Shown here: positions 33,922 to 43,777 of the stretch, piece by piece
Layout of the letters: every line of letters starts with the position of its first letter
Position numbering within the stretch: the first letter of the stretch is position 1
Source of the DNA: Marisimplicoccus sp965655775
GTDB taxonomy: Bacteria; Bacteroidota; Bacteroidia; Flavobacteriales; Flavobacteriaceae
NCBI GenBank assembly: GCA_965655775.1
Contig: CBFHHV010000003.1
Span: 1 to 64,000, forward strand
Length of the DNA stretch: 64,000 nt
Reading direction: 5' to 3'
Translations under genes and position numbers: made by a program
Notes under the pieces: generated by a model
What the model was told of the DNA's origin: nothing
The model's database searches: none
The model's input: the letters and a program-made list of their open reading frames with translations, nothing else

Positions 33922-36339
33922 ATGAAATTTAAATTATTCTTCTTGGCTTCATTGTTGATTTATTCTTGTACTAAATCTCATAATGAAACAATTTCACTTT
34001 TTAAATTTTTACCAGGTGACTCTGAATTAATAATTAACATTAATAATTTGAGTAATACAAAAGAAATTTTAGTTAATAATAAGTTAATATCAACTATACT
34101 TTCATCGACAGAAGAGATTTCTTCTAAGCTCAATTTACTCTCAAATAAAAATTCAGATAGAGAAGGAATTCTATCGTTATCTAAATATGGTAAAAATGAG
34201 ATAGCATTCACTTACATTAGAAAGTCAAACTCATTTGATACAATCTTAGAAGATAACACGTTAAAAAATAAATATCAAAAGAGTGAAATATTTATTGAGG
34301 AAGTTAATGGAGAAGAAGTCCATAAGGTTATTATCGATAAATATATCGTCAGCTCCGATAAGGATATAATTCTTGAAAATATTATTAGGGATTTTTATTC
34401 AGCTAAAAATAACCTTGACTCTGAATTTAATAAGGTAATAAAGACATCAGATTCAGATGAACCATTTAACATCTTTACTAAATCTAATAATATAGGTGCT
34501 CTGGATACTGAGTTAAGCGACATATCTTTTTTCCCAAATTCTAAAACTTCATGGGTTGGCTATGATTTTAATTATTCTCTTGATAATCTATACTTAGCTG
34601 GTATAACAAGAATAAGTGATTCAATTAATGGTAAAATTTCTATTCTAAAAAATATTGAAACTTCTAAAATTAAAACTGATAAAATTATCCCAAATTCATT
34701 TATAAGTTTCTTAAGTTTTTCAATTAATGATTCAGAAAGATTCATATTTAATTTCAAAGATTATTTAAAGTATAATGATTTATCTACTCAAAATTTAAAT
34801 TTTAATTCTCTAAATATTGTGGATGAAATCAGCTTTGTTGAAGATCAAGAAAAATTTGTAATACTTAATCTAATTAACAAGGAACAGATAGATAGTTATT
34901 TCAATTTGGAAAAATATGATGACACCTATAAAATTAGCAAGATTATTTTAGATGAAGACTTAAAAATTCTTTTTAAAAATATAGATAATGAAATTTCTGG
35001 TGAATATGCTGTTTTATTAGGAGATCTATTAATTATAACAAAATCAGTTTCACAATTAAAAAAAATAATTAATTCGCAGAACATCAACGATAATCTTGGT
35101 TCAAACAATGAGTATTTAAGTTTTAAAAAACAAAAGTCAGATAGTTACTCTTTTTTGTGGGTAGGGAATAATAAATCAATAAACTCAAATAATATAGATG
35201 ATAAGGTCTATCCATTTAGATCATTTAGTGGAATAGTGAATATAGATGTTGTACTATTAGAATTTAACTTATCAAAAGCTAATCCAACAGAAAATGATGA
35301 AGATGTGTATACAGAATTTTTTGTGACATTTGATCAAGAAATTGTCTCAGATCCTAAATGGATAAAGAATCATTTAAATAATGGGTTTGACATTGTATTT
35401 CAGGATAGCGAGAACTATCTAAACTATTTATCAAATAAAGGATCTCTTAATTGGAAGAAAAGCTTATCCGGGGAGATTGTAGGTAATATTAAGCAAGTCG
35501 ATATATATAAAAACGGAAGAAAGCAAATGGTATTTAGAACTGAAGAGAACTTTTATTTACTTGATAGAAATGGGAATGAGGTTAAACAATTAAGTTTTCC
35601 AATTAATTCAAGCTTGTTAAATAACCCCATTTCAATTTTTGATTATGAGAAAAATCGAAACTACAGATTTTTAATTACTGAGGATAATCTAATCAAAATG
35701 TATGACTCAAATGGAAAGATAGTTAGTGGTTTTAAACCTCCACTTTTTGATTCAAATATTATCAATAGTCCAGTTCATATTAGGATTGACGGTAAAGATT
35801 ATATTGTTGTGCAATTAGAGAATGGTAGTTTAAAAATTTTAGACAGAAGGGGAAGAGATAGAATAATAGTTGATGATAAAATTCAATATAGTGATAACCC
35901 TATTTTTAGTTATCTAGAAAACTTTACAACAAGTGATAAACTAGGTAATCTAGTTAAAATCGATACAAATGGAAATATAATAAAAGAGAATCTCAACTTA
36001 TCAAGTGAAAATTTGATTGATATAGTTGATAATAACTTGGTTTATCTAGATGATAATAGGTTAACAATTAAAGGAATTACTGTTGATTTACCATTTAGTA
36101 AATTTTCAAAACCAAAGATATTTATTAATTCAAAATTTATGTTAGTTGGTATCACAGATTTAAACGAGGAGAAAATCTATTTGTATAAAGATAATGGTGA
36201 ACTTGTTAAAGGATTTCCAATTAAAGGTAACTCTGTTATTGATATCAAAGATTCCGATAATGATGGTAAAATTGAGATAATATCAAGGCTCGATAACTTT
36301 TCTATTGTATCATATGAAATTAATTTGCCTCAAAATTAA
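33922..36339 (+). CDS. Large lipoprotein of unknown function with a propeller-like C-terminus
   Basis: The 805-aa protein has a lipobox (LLIYSC, Cys near residue 16). The N-terminal part (about 20-470) begins LFKFLPGDSELIINI, a pattern seen in DUF3352-like proteins. The C-terminal part (about 520-800) has at least five strand-turn repeats of the form hhhL.D..G..h (for example FYLLDRNGNEV, IKMYDSNGKIV, LKILDRRGRDR, IYLYKDNGELV), consistent with a beta-propeller. It ends with an IDIKDSDNDGKIEI segment resembling FG-GAP/calcium-binding loops. It follows rnhB after 2 nt and overlaps lipB convergently by 20 nt. Function is unknown; the location is probably the outer membrane or periplasm. Confidence 0.78.
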   Translation: MKFKLFFLASLLIYSCTKSHNETISLFKFLPGDSELIININNLSNTKEILVNNKLISTILSSTEEISSKLNLLSNKNSDREGILSLSKYGKNEIAFTYIRKSNSFDTILEDNTLKNKYQKSEIFIEEVNGEEVHKVIIDKYIVSSDKDIILENIIRDFYSAKNNLDSEFNKVIKTSDSDEPFNIFTKSNNIGALDTELSDISFFPNSKTSWVGYDFNYSLDNLYLAGITRISDSINGKISILKNIETSKIKTDKIIPNSFISFLSFSINDSERFIFNFKDYLKYNDLSTQNLNFNSLNIVDEISFVEDQEKFVILNLINKEQIDSYFNLEKYDDTYKISKIILDEDLKILFKNIDNEISGEYAVLLGDLLIITKSVSQLKKIINSQNINDNLGSNNEYLSFKKQKSDSYSFLWVGNNKSINSNNIDDKVYPFRSFSGIVNIDVVLLEFNLSKANPTENDEDVYTEFFVTFDQEIVSDPKWIKNHLNNGFDIVFQDSENYLNYLSNKGSLNWKKSLSGEIVGNIKQVDIYKNGRKQMVFRTEENFYLLDRNGNEVKQLSFPINSSLLNNPISIFDYEKNRNYRFLITEDNLIKMYDSNGKIVSGFKPPLFDSNIINSPVHIRIDGKDYIVVQLENGSLKILDRRGRDRIIVDDKIQYSDNPIFSYLENFTTSDKLGNLVKIDTNGNIIKENLNLSSENLIDIVDNNLVYLDDNRLTIKGITVDLPFSKFSKPKIFINSKFMLVGITDLNEEKIYLYKDNGELVKGFPIKGNSVIDIKDSDNDGKIEIISRLDNFSIVSYEINLPQN

Positions 36340-37030
36340 TTTTTGCATTAAAAACTAACTTAAAGTTATCAACCAATGTTAATTTAACCTCATTAATATC
36401 AATATCTTCTTTTTTTAACTCTTGTAAAGATGTAATACCCTTATTTTTAATTCCGCAAGGTATAATGTGATTAAAATAACTTAGGTCTGGATTAACATTA
36501 AAGCAAAGCCCATGCATTGTTACCCATCTACTTGCCCTAATTCCAAATGCACATATTTTTTTTGATAATCCATTATTATCTTTTACCCATACACCAGTCT
36601 CATCTTTTATTGTGAATCCTGTTATATTATATGAATCTAAAGTATTAATTATTACCTCCTCTAATTTTCTTAAGTAAAGGTTTATGTCTGTAAAAAAATT
36701 ATCTAAATCAAAAATTGGATAACCCATAATTTGTCCAGGACCATGATATGTAATATCTCCACCCCTATTGATTTTGAAAAACTCTATTTCCCTTTTTTTT
36801 AATTCATCTTTATCAATTAATAGGTTAGACATATCCCCGCTCTTTCCAATTGTATATACATGATTGTGTTCCGTTAAAATGAGGAAATTTTTTGTTTCAA
36901 TCGTTTTATTTAATGATCTGTTTTGAACTTTTTGATCAATAGTTTTTTTAAAAATTTTTTCTTGATATTGCCAAGCATCTGAAAAGGATAGTTTCCCAAT
37001 ATCTCTTACAAGAATTTTTTTATTTTTCAT
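36320..37030 (-). CDS. lipB: Lipoyl(octanoyl) transferase
   Basis: The 236-aa enzyme moves octanoate from acyl carrier protein to lipoyl domains; LipA then adds sulfur. Motifs are TEHNHVYTIGKSGD, NRGGDITYHGPGQIMGYPI, a catalytic Lys in KKICAFGIRASRW (usually KIAAIG), and the catalytic Cys in HIIPCGI. The frame opens at ATG 37036, but the TATATTTG box ends 1 nt before it, so ATG 37030 is the more likely start. The 3' end overlaps the 805-aa lipoprotein gene by 20 nt. Confidence 0.95.
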   Translation of the reverse strand: MKNKKILVRDIGKLSFSDAWQYQEKIFKKTIDQKVQNRSLNKTIETKNFLILTEHNHVYTIGKSGDMSNLLIDKDELKKREIEFFKINRGGDITYHGPGQIMGYPIFDLDNFFTDINLYLRKLEEVIINTLDSYNITGFTIKDETGVWVKDNNGLSKKICAFGIRASRWVTMHGLCFNVNPDLSYFNHIIPCGIKNKGITSLQELKKEDIDINEVKLTLVDNFKLVFNAKINFEAN

Positions 37031-37037
37031 TTTCATT

Positions 37038-37045
37038 CAAATATA
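37038..37045 (-). promoter_or_regulatory. -7 element TATATTTG of lipB
   Basis: TATATTTG on the reverse strand ends 1 nt before ATG 37036 and 7 nt before ATG 37030. Transcription starting 3-4 nt past the box would exclude the first ATG and leave a leader of 3-4 nt for the second. Confidence 0.55.
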
Positions 37046-37079
37046 GAAATTTGTAGTTCAATGATTATTTTAGAAAACT

Positions 37080-37087
37080 TATCTTTG
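37080..37087 (+). promoter_or_regulatory. -7 element TATCTTTG of lysS
   Basis: TATCTTTG ends 14 nt upstream of ATG 37102, giving a leader of about 10 nt. No TTTG lies at the ideal -33 spacing. Confidence 0.55.
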
Positions 37088-37101
37088 TTTAAATAATTCC
37101 A

Positions 37102-38784
37102 ATGACAGAACAAGAAAAAATTCGTAGAGAAAAACTTGAAGAGTTAAAAAAACATGGAATTAATCCTTACCCTGCAGAATTATTTCCAGTTGACAACTTA
37201 TCTAGTGACCTAATTGAAAATTATAAAGAAAATAGCAATGTGATTATCGCTGGTAGAATTATGTCAAGAAGAATTCAGGGAAATGCCTCTTTTGCTGAGG
37301 TTCAGGATAGTAAAGGTAGAATTCAAGTATACTTTAATCGTGATGAGATATGTAGTGGGGATGATAAGACTAAGTATAACACCATTTATAAAAAGTTATT
37401 GGATATAGGTGATATAATTGGCATAAAAGGAAAAATGTTTAAAACGAAAGTTGGTGAAGTTACAGTTTTAGTAAAAGACTTTAAACTATTGAATAAGTCT
37501 CTTAGACCTCTTCCGCTTCCCAAAGTAGATTCTAGTGGAAAAGAGTATGATAGCTTTACTGATCTCGAGCAGAGATATAGACAGAGATATCTTGACCTGA
37601 TTGTAAATTCTCAAGTTAAGGATACTTTTATAAAAAGAACAAAAATTATAAATACGATAAGAAATTTTCTAAATGAAAAATCATATCTAGAAGTTGAAAC
37701 TCCTGTTTTACAACCTATTCCAGGAGGTGCATCAGCCAGACCTTTTATTACTCATCATAATGCCTTAGACATCCCTCTATATCTTAGAATTTCCGATGAA
37801 TTGTTTTTAAAAAAATTAATTGTTGGTGGATTTGAAGCTGTTTATGAATTTTCAAGAGATTTTAGAAATGAAGGAATGGATAAAAATCATAATCCTGAGT
37901 TTACTATTCTTGAACTTTATGTTGCATACAAGGATTACTTTTGGATGATGAAGCTAACAGAATCAATGATTGAAAAAGTATGTTTAGAAATAAATGGCAA
38001 AACTAAAATTGAATATGATTCAAAAAAGATTGACTTTAAAGCCCCCTATGACAGAATATCAATGTTTGATGCCATTAAAAAATTTACTGGATATGATATT
38101 TCAAGTATGGATGAGATTAAGTTAAGATCAGTTTGTAATGATATGTCAATAGAAGTAAATGATAGTATGGGTGAAGGGAAACTAATTGATGCAATATTTG
38201 GAAGCAAGTGTGAAAAGAACTTTATAAATCCAACTTTTATTATTGATTATCCAAAGTCTATGAGTCCTTTAACAAAGCAACATAGATCTAATTCAAATCT
38301 AACAGAAAGGTTTGAGCTTATTATTAATGGTATGGAGATTGCCAATGCTTATTCTGAGTTAAATGACCCAATAGATCAACTAAAAAGATTTGAAGACCAG
38401 CTTGAATTAAATAAAAAAGGTGATGATGAAGCAATGTTTATTGATATGGACTTTGTTAAATCATTAGAATATGGAATGCCTCCAACATCAGGTATTGGAA
38501 TTGGAGTAGATAGATTGGTTATGTTAATGACTAACCAGACGTCAATCCAAGAGGTTCTATTTTTTCCTCAAATGAAACCATTAAAAGAAGAACCCTTAAT
38601 TACTGACGATGCCAAAGTTATTCTCGATAAGCTAATAGAAAAGGGTGAATGTGATTTAAGTTTTTTTAAAAGTGAATTTGATTTTTCGAATAAAAAATGG
38701 GATAAACTAACAAAAGAGTTAAGAGGCAAAGATTTAATTAATATTTATAAAAAAGGTGATGAATTACTCATCAAACCGAGTTAA
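37102..38784 (+). CDS. lysS: Lysyl-tRNA synthetase, class II
   Basis: The 560-aa enzyme has an OB-fold anticodon domain (about residues 45-150, IIAGRIMSRRIQGNASFAEVQD) and the class II catalytic domain. Motif 2 is in FEFSRDFRNEGMDKNHNPEFT-like sequence and motif 3 is GIGIGVDRLVML. The C-terminus is extended by about 60 residues beyond the E. coli enzyme (EEPLITDDAKVILDKL onwards), which looks like a small winged-helix-like domain; such extensions occur in Bacteroidota. It overlaps the convergent glucosaminidase gene by 21 nt. Confidence 0.97.
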   Translation: MTEQEKIRREKLEELKKHGINPYPAELFPVDNLSSDLIENYKENSNVIIAGRIMSRRIQGNASFAEVQDSKGRIQVYFNRDEICSGDDKTKYNTIYKKLLDIGDIIGIKGKMFKTKVGEVTVLVKDFKLLNKSLRPLPLPKVDSSGKEYDSFTDLEQRYRQRYLDLIVNSQVKDTFIKRTKIINTIRNFLNEKSYLEVETPVLQPIPGGASARPFITHHNALDIPLYLRISDELFLKKLIVGGFEAVYEFSRDFRNEGMDKNHNPEFTILELYVAYKDYFWMMKLTESMIEKVCLEINGKTKIEYDSKKIDFKAPYDRISMFDAIKKFTGYDISSMDEIKLRSVCNDMSIEVNDSMGEGKLIDAIFGSKCEKNFINPTFIIDYPKSMSPLTKQHRSNSNLTERFELIINGMEIANAYSELNDPIDQLKRFEDQLELNKKGDDEAMFIDMDFVKSLEYGMPPTSGIGIGVDRLVMLMTNQTSIQEVLFFPQMKPLKEEPLITDDAKVILDKLIEKGECDLSFFKSEFDFSNKKWDKLTKELRGKDLINIYKKGDELLIKPS

Positions 38785-39291
38785 GTTGAATCTCTCAATT
38801 AAGCTTATTAATTTTTCTGCATATTTTGGATCAGTTGCATAGCCTGCAGCTTTTAAACCTTTTGCCCAACCCTTATAATCTTTTCTTTTTAATTCAAATA
38901 AACCACTATATCTATCCCTGTCAACTAAAAACAAAGAATGATCTCGGTATGATTTTAATGGGTTTTTATATGATCTAAAACACTCATTTTCTTCATCGTC
39001 ATCATGTCTAATAGATTTACCTTTCCATCCCTTGTGGCATTTAATTCCAAAATGATTATTTGCTTTTTTTGCTAATGTACCTTCTCCATAACCAGATTCA
39101 AGGACTCCTTGAGCTAAAGTTATACTGGCTGGAATTTTATAAAATCTCATATTCTTAACAGCAGCAGGAGCAAATTTTTTAATATAAAAATTGATTCTAT
39201 CTTCAACCGAGCTTTCACCAACTGATACTGTTTTGATTGTGGAGCATGATGAGAATGAGATTAAAATCAATAAGAGAAAGAATTTTTTCAT
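38764..39291 (-). CDS. Glucosaminidase-domain peptidoglycan hydrolase, lipoprotein
   Basis: The 175-aa protein has a signal with lipobox (SFSSC near residue 16) and a FlgJ/LytG-type glucosaminidase domain: SITLAQGVLESGYGEGTLAKKANNHFG-like sequence with the catalytic Glu, GIKCHKGWKG, FRSYKNPLKSYRDHSLFL and AAGYATDPKYAEKL. It should cleave glycan strands in peptidoglycan. There is no C-terminal LysM repeat, unlike many Bacteroidota homologues. The longer frame to 39351 would overlap the divergent DUF4136 gene and spoil the signal peptide, so ATG 39291 is chosen. It overlaps lysS by 21 nt. Confidence 0.9.
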   Translation of the reverse strand: MKKFFLLLILISFSSCSTIKTVSVGESSVEDRINFYIKKFAPAAVKNMRFYKIPASITLAQGVLESGYGEGTLAKKANNHFGIKCHKGWKGKSIRHDDDEENECFRSYKNPLKSYRDHSLFLVDRDRYSGLFELKRKDYKGWAKGLKAAGYATDPKYAEKLISLIERFNLTRFDE

Positions 39292-39313
39292 AACTTTAAT
39301 ATGAAAGAAAATT

Positions 39314-39835
39314 ATGAAAAAAAATATCTCATTAAAAATAATATTATTCACATTTATATTTTTTATTAAATCATGTGGAATTTATGTTCAATATGATTAT
39401 GACTCTGATGTAAATTTTGATAATTATAGTTCTTACTCTTTCTATCAACCTGATATAGATAAATTGGAAATTTCAGATCTTGATAAAAAAAGAATTTTAA
39501 AATCATTAGAACTTGGATTAAAGTCTAAGGGTCTTGAAAGATCAAACTCTCCTGATTTACTTGTAACATTTGAAACTAAATCTAAAGAAAGGGTATATGT
39601 AAACAATTATCTTCCTTATGGATGGTACCCATTTGCATATCATTATCCATATTCTTCTGTTTATTCAAGAGTTCAAGGCACTCTTTATGTCAATATAATC
39701 GATAGTAAGAATCAACAGCTTGTCTGGCAAGGTAAAGGTGTCGGTGTCCTTAATGAATATTCAAATAACAGAGATAAAATGATTAGTGACTTTGTAGTAA
39801 AAATACTTGAAAAGTATCCGCCTATATCTGATTAA
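39314..39835 (+). CDS. DUF4136 lipoprotein
   Basis: The 173-aa protein has a lipobox (FIKSC near residue 21). The body matches DUF4136: YDYDSDVNFDNYSSYSF near the start, LKSLELGLKSKGLERSNSPDLLV, an aromatic YGWYPFAYHYPYSSVY stretch, GTLYVNIIDSKNQQLVWQGKG and a final helix. The fold is an envelope domain of unknown function found widely in Bacteroidota. The 3' end overlaps alaS by 14 nt. Confidence 0.88.
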   Translation: MKKNISLKIILFTFIFFIKSCGIYVQYDYDSDVNFDNYSSYSFYQPDIDKLEISDLDKKRILKSLELGLKSKGLERSNSPDLLVTFETKSKERVYVNNYLPYGWYPFAYHYPYSSVYSRVQGTLYVNIIDSKNQQLVWQGKGVGVLNEYSNNRDKMISDFVVKILEKYPPISD

Positions 39836-42404
39836 CTATCTCTTCAGATCTAGATATTACGGAACTTATGCCTTTTAAATTACTCCCTCCTCCAGTTGCA
39901 TAGAAAGCCTGTCCACCCCCACTACCACTTATTAATGGTGATAGGTCTTTTATAATATTAGATGCATTAATTCCTTTATTTTCAACTAAGTTTTTAGAGA
40001 TAAAGCAAGAGATAAAAACCATACCGTTATTATTAGATAAAAGAACTATAAAAAGATTATCAATTTGGTCTGCCAAGCTAAAGCATAATTCTTTTATAGA
40101 TCTTGGGTCTAAATTTACCTCATCTGCAAAAAAGTTTATATCACCCAGATTTTTAAATTTTTCTAATATTTCTATTTTAGCTTCTTGAACCTTAGCTTTA
40201 TTTTGGATTTCTAATTCCTTTTTTAATTCTCTATTTGCTTTTTCTTTGGCAGCTTTTTCTTTGGAATCTTTCTTTTTTTGTATCTCTGCTATAATGATTT
40301 TTTCATTACATGTTGCCGTAATTCTTCTAATTCCAAAAGCTTGTGAACCCTCTGAGATAACACTAAATGTCTTTAATTTACTTGTGTTTTCAACATGAGT
40401 TCCTCCGCATAATTCATACGATTCATTAAATTTTACCGTTCTTACCTTATCTTCATATTTCTCTGTAAACAAACCGATTGCACCATTTTTTATTGCTGTG
40501 TCATAATCCTCTTCTCTATTCTCAATAAGAGGAATTGAATCTTTTATCCTATCATTTACAAAACCATTTATAGAATCTATATCGTTTTCAGAAAGTTTAG
40601 ATGGATGTGAGAAATCAAATCTTAACATATCCTCTGATATCATTGAACCTCTTTGTTCCACATGACTTCCTAGTATTTTTCTAAGCGCTTGATGCAATAA
40701 ATGTGTACTAGTGTGATTTGATTCAATCAATGATCTTCTATCATTATTAACTTTCAGTTTTACTTTAGATTTTAAATCCGAAGGTAATCTGGTTGTTAAA
40801 TGTATTATGTCACCAGTATCTTTAAATGTATCAATAACCGGTATTTCATCACCTAAAGATATAATTTCACCAGTGTCGCCAATTTGGCCTCCACCCTCAG
40901 CATAGAATGTTGTAGTATCTGTTACAATATGATAATTTATTTTACCATCCTTTGATTTAGCTTCTCTGTATTTATATATATTACCTTCAACTTCAAGGAG
41001 ATCATAACCCATGAAAACACTACTATTGATATTATTATTGATTATAACCCATTCTGATAACTCATCATTCTTTTTTAGCTTTGATCTATTTTTTTGGATT
41101 TTCATATTCTCATTGAATCCCTCAATATCTACTTTGAAAGATTTTTCACATGCTATTAAAGATGTCAAATCTATTGGGAAACCAAAAGTATCATATAACT
41201 TAAATGCATCATCACCTTTTATAAGTTTATCATTAGGTCCAGAATCTATTAACTCATTAATTAGATTAAGCCCTTGATTTAATGTCTTGAGAAAACCTTC
41301 CTCCTCATCATTTATAATTGACTTGATAAAATCTTTCTGAGTAATAATATTTGGATAAAGAATAGAATATTTATCCTCTATAATATCAACTAATTCATGT
41401 ATAAATGGTCTTTGGATATCAAGGTTTGTATAGCCATATCTAATTGCTCTTCTAAGAATTCTTCGTATCACATAACCAGGACCCGTATTACTTGGAATTT
41501 GTCCATCTAAGATTGTGAATACAATAGCTCTAAGATGATCAGATATTACCCTCATACCTATATCAACTTTTTCATCTCCCGCTAAATATTTCTTTTTAGA
41601 AATATTTTCTATTTCTTTAATAATATCAGAAAACAGGTCAGTTTCGTATGTAGAGTTCTTCTTTTGAAGTGCCATACACAGTCTCTCGAGCCCCATACCA
41701 GTATCAACATATTGTTTGTCAAGTTTTTGAAGAGAACCGTCTTTCTTTCTATTAAATTGAATAAAGACTAGATTCCATATCTCCAGAACTTGGGGGTGAT
41801 CTTTGTTTACAAGTTCTGATCCTTTAATTTTCTTTTTTTCAGAGGGTGATCTCAGATCAACATGAATTTCTGAACAAGGACCACAGGGTCCTATATCTCC
41901 CATTTCCCAGAAATTATCTTTCTTATTACCATTTATAATTTTGTCTTCAGAAAAATACTTTTTCCATTCATTGAATGTGTCTTTATCATAATCCATTTTA
42001 TCCTCTTTCGAACCTTCAAAAACAGATACATATAGATCTTCACTACTTAACCCATAGATATTTGTCATAAGATCATATGACCATTCAATAATTTCTTTTT
42101 TAAAATAATCTCCAAAACTCCAATTACCGAGCATTTCAAAGAAGGTATGATGATAGGTATCGATTCCTACTTCTTCAAGATCATTATGCTTACCTGATAC
42201 TCTTAAACATTTTTGAGAATTTGCTACTCTAGAAAATTTTGGATCTTGATCTCCAGTAAAAATATTTCTAAACTGATTCATCCCTGCGTTAGTAAACATC
42301 AAATGTTTATCTGTTTCATTGATTACAGAGGCTGATGGGATTATCTGATGCTGTTTATCTTTAAAGAATTGGAAAAACTTTTCTCTAACAACAGATGAAT
42401 TCAT
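39822..42404 (-). CDS. alaS: Alanyl-tRNA synthetase
   Basis: The 860-aa enzyme carries the class II catalytic core (FTNAGMNQFRNIFTG, FFEMLGNWSFGDYFK), the editing-domain zinc motif HTSTHLLHQAL with CGGTHVENT, and the C-terminal oligomerisation region with GGGQAFYATGGG. All domains are present and the length is normal. It charges tRNA-Ala and edits mis-charged Ser and Gly. The 3' end overlaps DUF4136 by 14 nt. Confidence 0.97.
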   Translation of the reverse strand: MNSSVVREKFFQFFKDKQHQIIPSASVINETDKHLMFTNAGMNQFRNIFTGDQDPKFSRVANSQKCLRVSGKHNDLEEVGIDTYHHTFFEMLGNWSFGDYFKKEIIEWSYDLMTNIYGLSSEDLYVSVFEGSKEDKMDYDKDTFNEWKKYFSEDKIINGNKKDNFWEMGDIGPCGPCSEIHVDLRSPSEKKKIKGSELVNKDHPQVLEIWNLVFIQFNRKKDGSLQKLDKQYVDTGMGLERLCMALQKKNSTYETDLFSDIIKEIENISKKKYLAGDEKVDIGMRVISDHLRAIVFTILDGQIPSNTGPGYVIRRILRRAIRYGYTNLDIQRPFIHELVDIIEDKYSILYPNIITQKDFIKSIINDEEEGFLKTLNQGLNLINELIDSGPNDKLIKGDDAFKLYDTFGFPIDLTSLIACEKSFKVDIEGFNENMKIQKNRSKLKKNDELSEWVIINNNINSSVFMGYDLLEVEGNIYKYREAKSKDGKINYHIVTDTTTFYAEGGGQIGDTGEIISLGDEIPVIDTFKDTGDIIHLTTRLPSDLKSKVKLKVNNDRRSLIESNHTSTHLLHQALRKILGSHVEQRGSMISEDMLRFDFSHPSKLSENDIDSINGFVNDRIKDSIPLIENREEDYDTAIKNGAIGLFTEKYEDKVRTVKFNESYELCGGTHVENTSKLKTFSVISEGSQAFGIRRITATCNEKIIIAEIQKKKDSKEKAAKEKANRELKKELEIQNKAKVQEAKIEILEKFKNLGDINFFADEVNLDPRSIKELCFSLADQIDNLFIVLLSNNNGMVFISCFISKNLVENKGINASNIIKDLSPLISGSGGGQAFYATGGGSNLKGISSVISRSEEIVNQI

Positions 42405-42410
42405 TTTTTT

Positions 42411-42418
42411 TATATTTG
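42411..42418 (+). promoter_or_regulatory. Possible -7 element TATATTTG of the M23-MerR unit
   Basis: TATATTTG ends 48 nt before ATG 42467, giving a longer leader than elsewhere. It starts just 6 bp beyond the divergent alaS start codon. No good -33 box is seen. Confidence 0.38.
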
Positions 42419-42466
42419 TACTAGTTTCAAGCCTATTAAAGCGTTGAAATTACAACAAATTGATCT

Positions 42467-43444
42467 ATGTCCAAAACTAAATATTATTTTGATTCTGAGA
42501 ATTTAGAGTTTGTTCCAATCAAAAGAACTTTTCTTCAACGTTTTTACAGACTATCATTATTTTTAATTAGTTCAGTAATTATTGGATCTTTTATAACAAT
42601 AATTCTTCTAAATACTGATTTCATTGATACTCCTAAAGAAATTGTTCAAGCAAGGGAAATAGATAATTATGAATTACAGCTTAGAGTTTTAAATAAAAAA
42701 CTAGATCAAGTTGAATCAACTCTAGCCAACATAGAAGACAGGGATAATAGTTTATACAGAGTTTATTTTGAGGCTAGTCCAATTCCTAAGGAACAAAGAA
42801 GAGCTGGATTTGGAGGAGTAAATAGGTATAATTATTTAGAAGGTTATGAGAGTTCCGATCTAATTGTTAACACTACTGAAAGAGTTGATATTCTAACAAA
42901 AGAACTAGTAATTCAATCAAAATCTTTAGATGAGATTGAACTTCTTGCAAAAAACAAAGAGTCACTACTTACATCGATACCTAGTATTCAACCTGTTAAT
43001 ATGTCTGATTTAAAGAGGATGGCTTCAGGATATGGATATAGGATAGACCCATTTACAAAAATGAGAACTATGCATTTTGGAATGGATTTTTCAGCTAAAA
43101 CAGGCACTCCTATCTACGCAACAGGTGACGGTAAGGTTGTAAGGGCTGATAATAGAGCTGCTGGTTTCGGAAACCATGTTAGGATTAATCACGGATTTGG
43201 ATATGAAAGCATTTATGCTCACATGAGTAAAATTACTGTAAAAAGAGGCTACATGGTTAAAAGAGGAGACCTAATCGGATATGTTGGAAACACTGGTAGA
43301 TCTGTAGCTCCACATCTTCACTATGAGATAATTAAAGATGGTAAGAAAATAAATCCAATTAACTTCTACTCTGGTAGTTTGTCTCCAGATGAATTTGAAG
43401 AATTAGTAAATCTTTCATCACAAGAGAATCAATCTCTTGACTAG
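42467..43444 (+). CDS. M23-family metallopeptidase, membrane-anchored
   Basis: The 325-aa protein has an N-terminal cytoplasmic tail, a membrane helix (about residues 30-50) and a coiled coil (about 60-100). It ends in a LytM domain with MHFGMDFSA and HLHYEI zinc ligands plus YGYRIDPFT and GRSVAP. It should cut peptidoglycan cross-bridges or regulate such cutting during growth. The layout resembles the Bacteroidota M23 protein often encoded beside alaS. It is followed 3 nt later by a MerR regulator. Confidence 0.92.
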   Translation: MSKTKYYFDSENLEFVPIKRTFLQRFYRLSLFLISSVIIGSFITIILLNTDFIDTPKEIVQAREIDNYELQLRVLNKKLDQVESTLANIEDRDNSLYRVYFEASPIPKEQRRAGFGGVNRYNYLEGYESSDLIVNTTERVDILTKELVIQSKSLDEIELLAKNKESLLTSIPSIQPVNMSDLKRMASGYGYRIDPFTKMRTMHFGMDFSAKTGTPIYATGDGKVVRADNRAAGFGNHVRINHGFGYESIYAHMSKITVKRGYMVKRGDLIGYVGNTGRSVAPHLHYEIIKDGKKINPINFYSGSLSPDEFEELVNLSSQENQSLD

Positions 43445-43447
43445 AAC

Positions 43448-43777
43448 ATGTTCGGAAACCTTCCAGAAAAAAAATATTATAGTATAAGTGAAGTTGCCAC
43501 ATACTTTGATGTAAACACGTCACTTCTAAGATTTTGGGAAAAAGAGTTCAAGCAGATAAAACCCTTGATAAAACCATCTGGCATAAGAAAGTATACACAA
43601 GAAAATATTGAGACCATCTCCATTATCTATATAATGTTAAAAAAAGATGGGCTAACAATTCAGGGTGCAAAAAAGAAGCTTAATTCTAAAGATATTTCAG
43701 AATCTGAAAATCTGTTAATTTTAAAGAAGCTCAATAAAATCAAAGATGAGTTAAGGGAAATTAAAAAAAATCTATAA
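43448..43777 (+). CDS. MerR-family transcriptional regulator
   Basis: The 109-aa protein has the MerR winged HTH: KKYYSISEVATYFDVNTSLLRFWEKEF, then IRKYTQENIETISIIYIML, and a C-terminal coiled-coil helix. There is no effector domain or Cys cluster, so it is unlikely to be a metal sensor. It is translated right after the M23 gene (3 nt). The stop abuts der's stop on the other strand. It is the only recognisable transcription factor in the window; targets are unknown. Confidence 0.92.
   Translation: MFGNLPEKKYYSISEVATYFDVNTSLLRFWEKEFKQIKPLIKPSGIRKYTQENIETISIIYIMLKKDGLTIQGAKKKLNSKDISESENLLILKKLNKIKDELREIKKNL

Noticed and set aside
42440..42460. Imperfect palindrome GTTGAAATTACAAC between alaS and the M23 gene as a MerR operator
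   Set aside because: MerR sites usually lie between promoter boxes with 19-20-bp spacing; the repeat is short and has a central mismatch, so the link to the downstream MerR gene is too weak.
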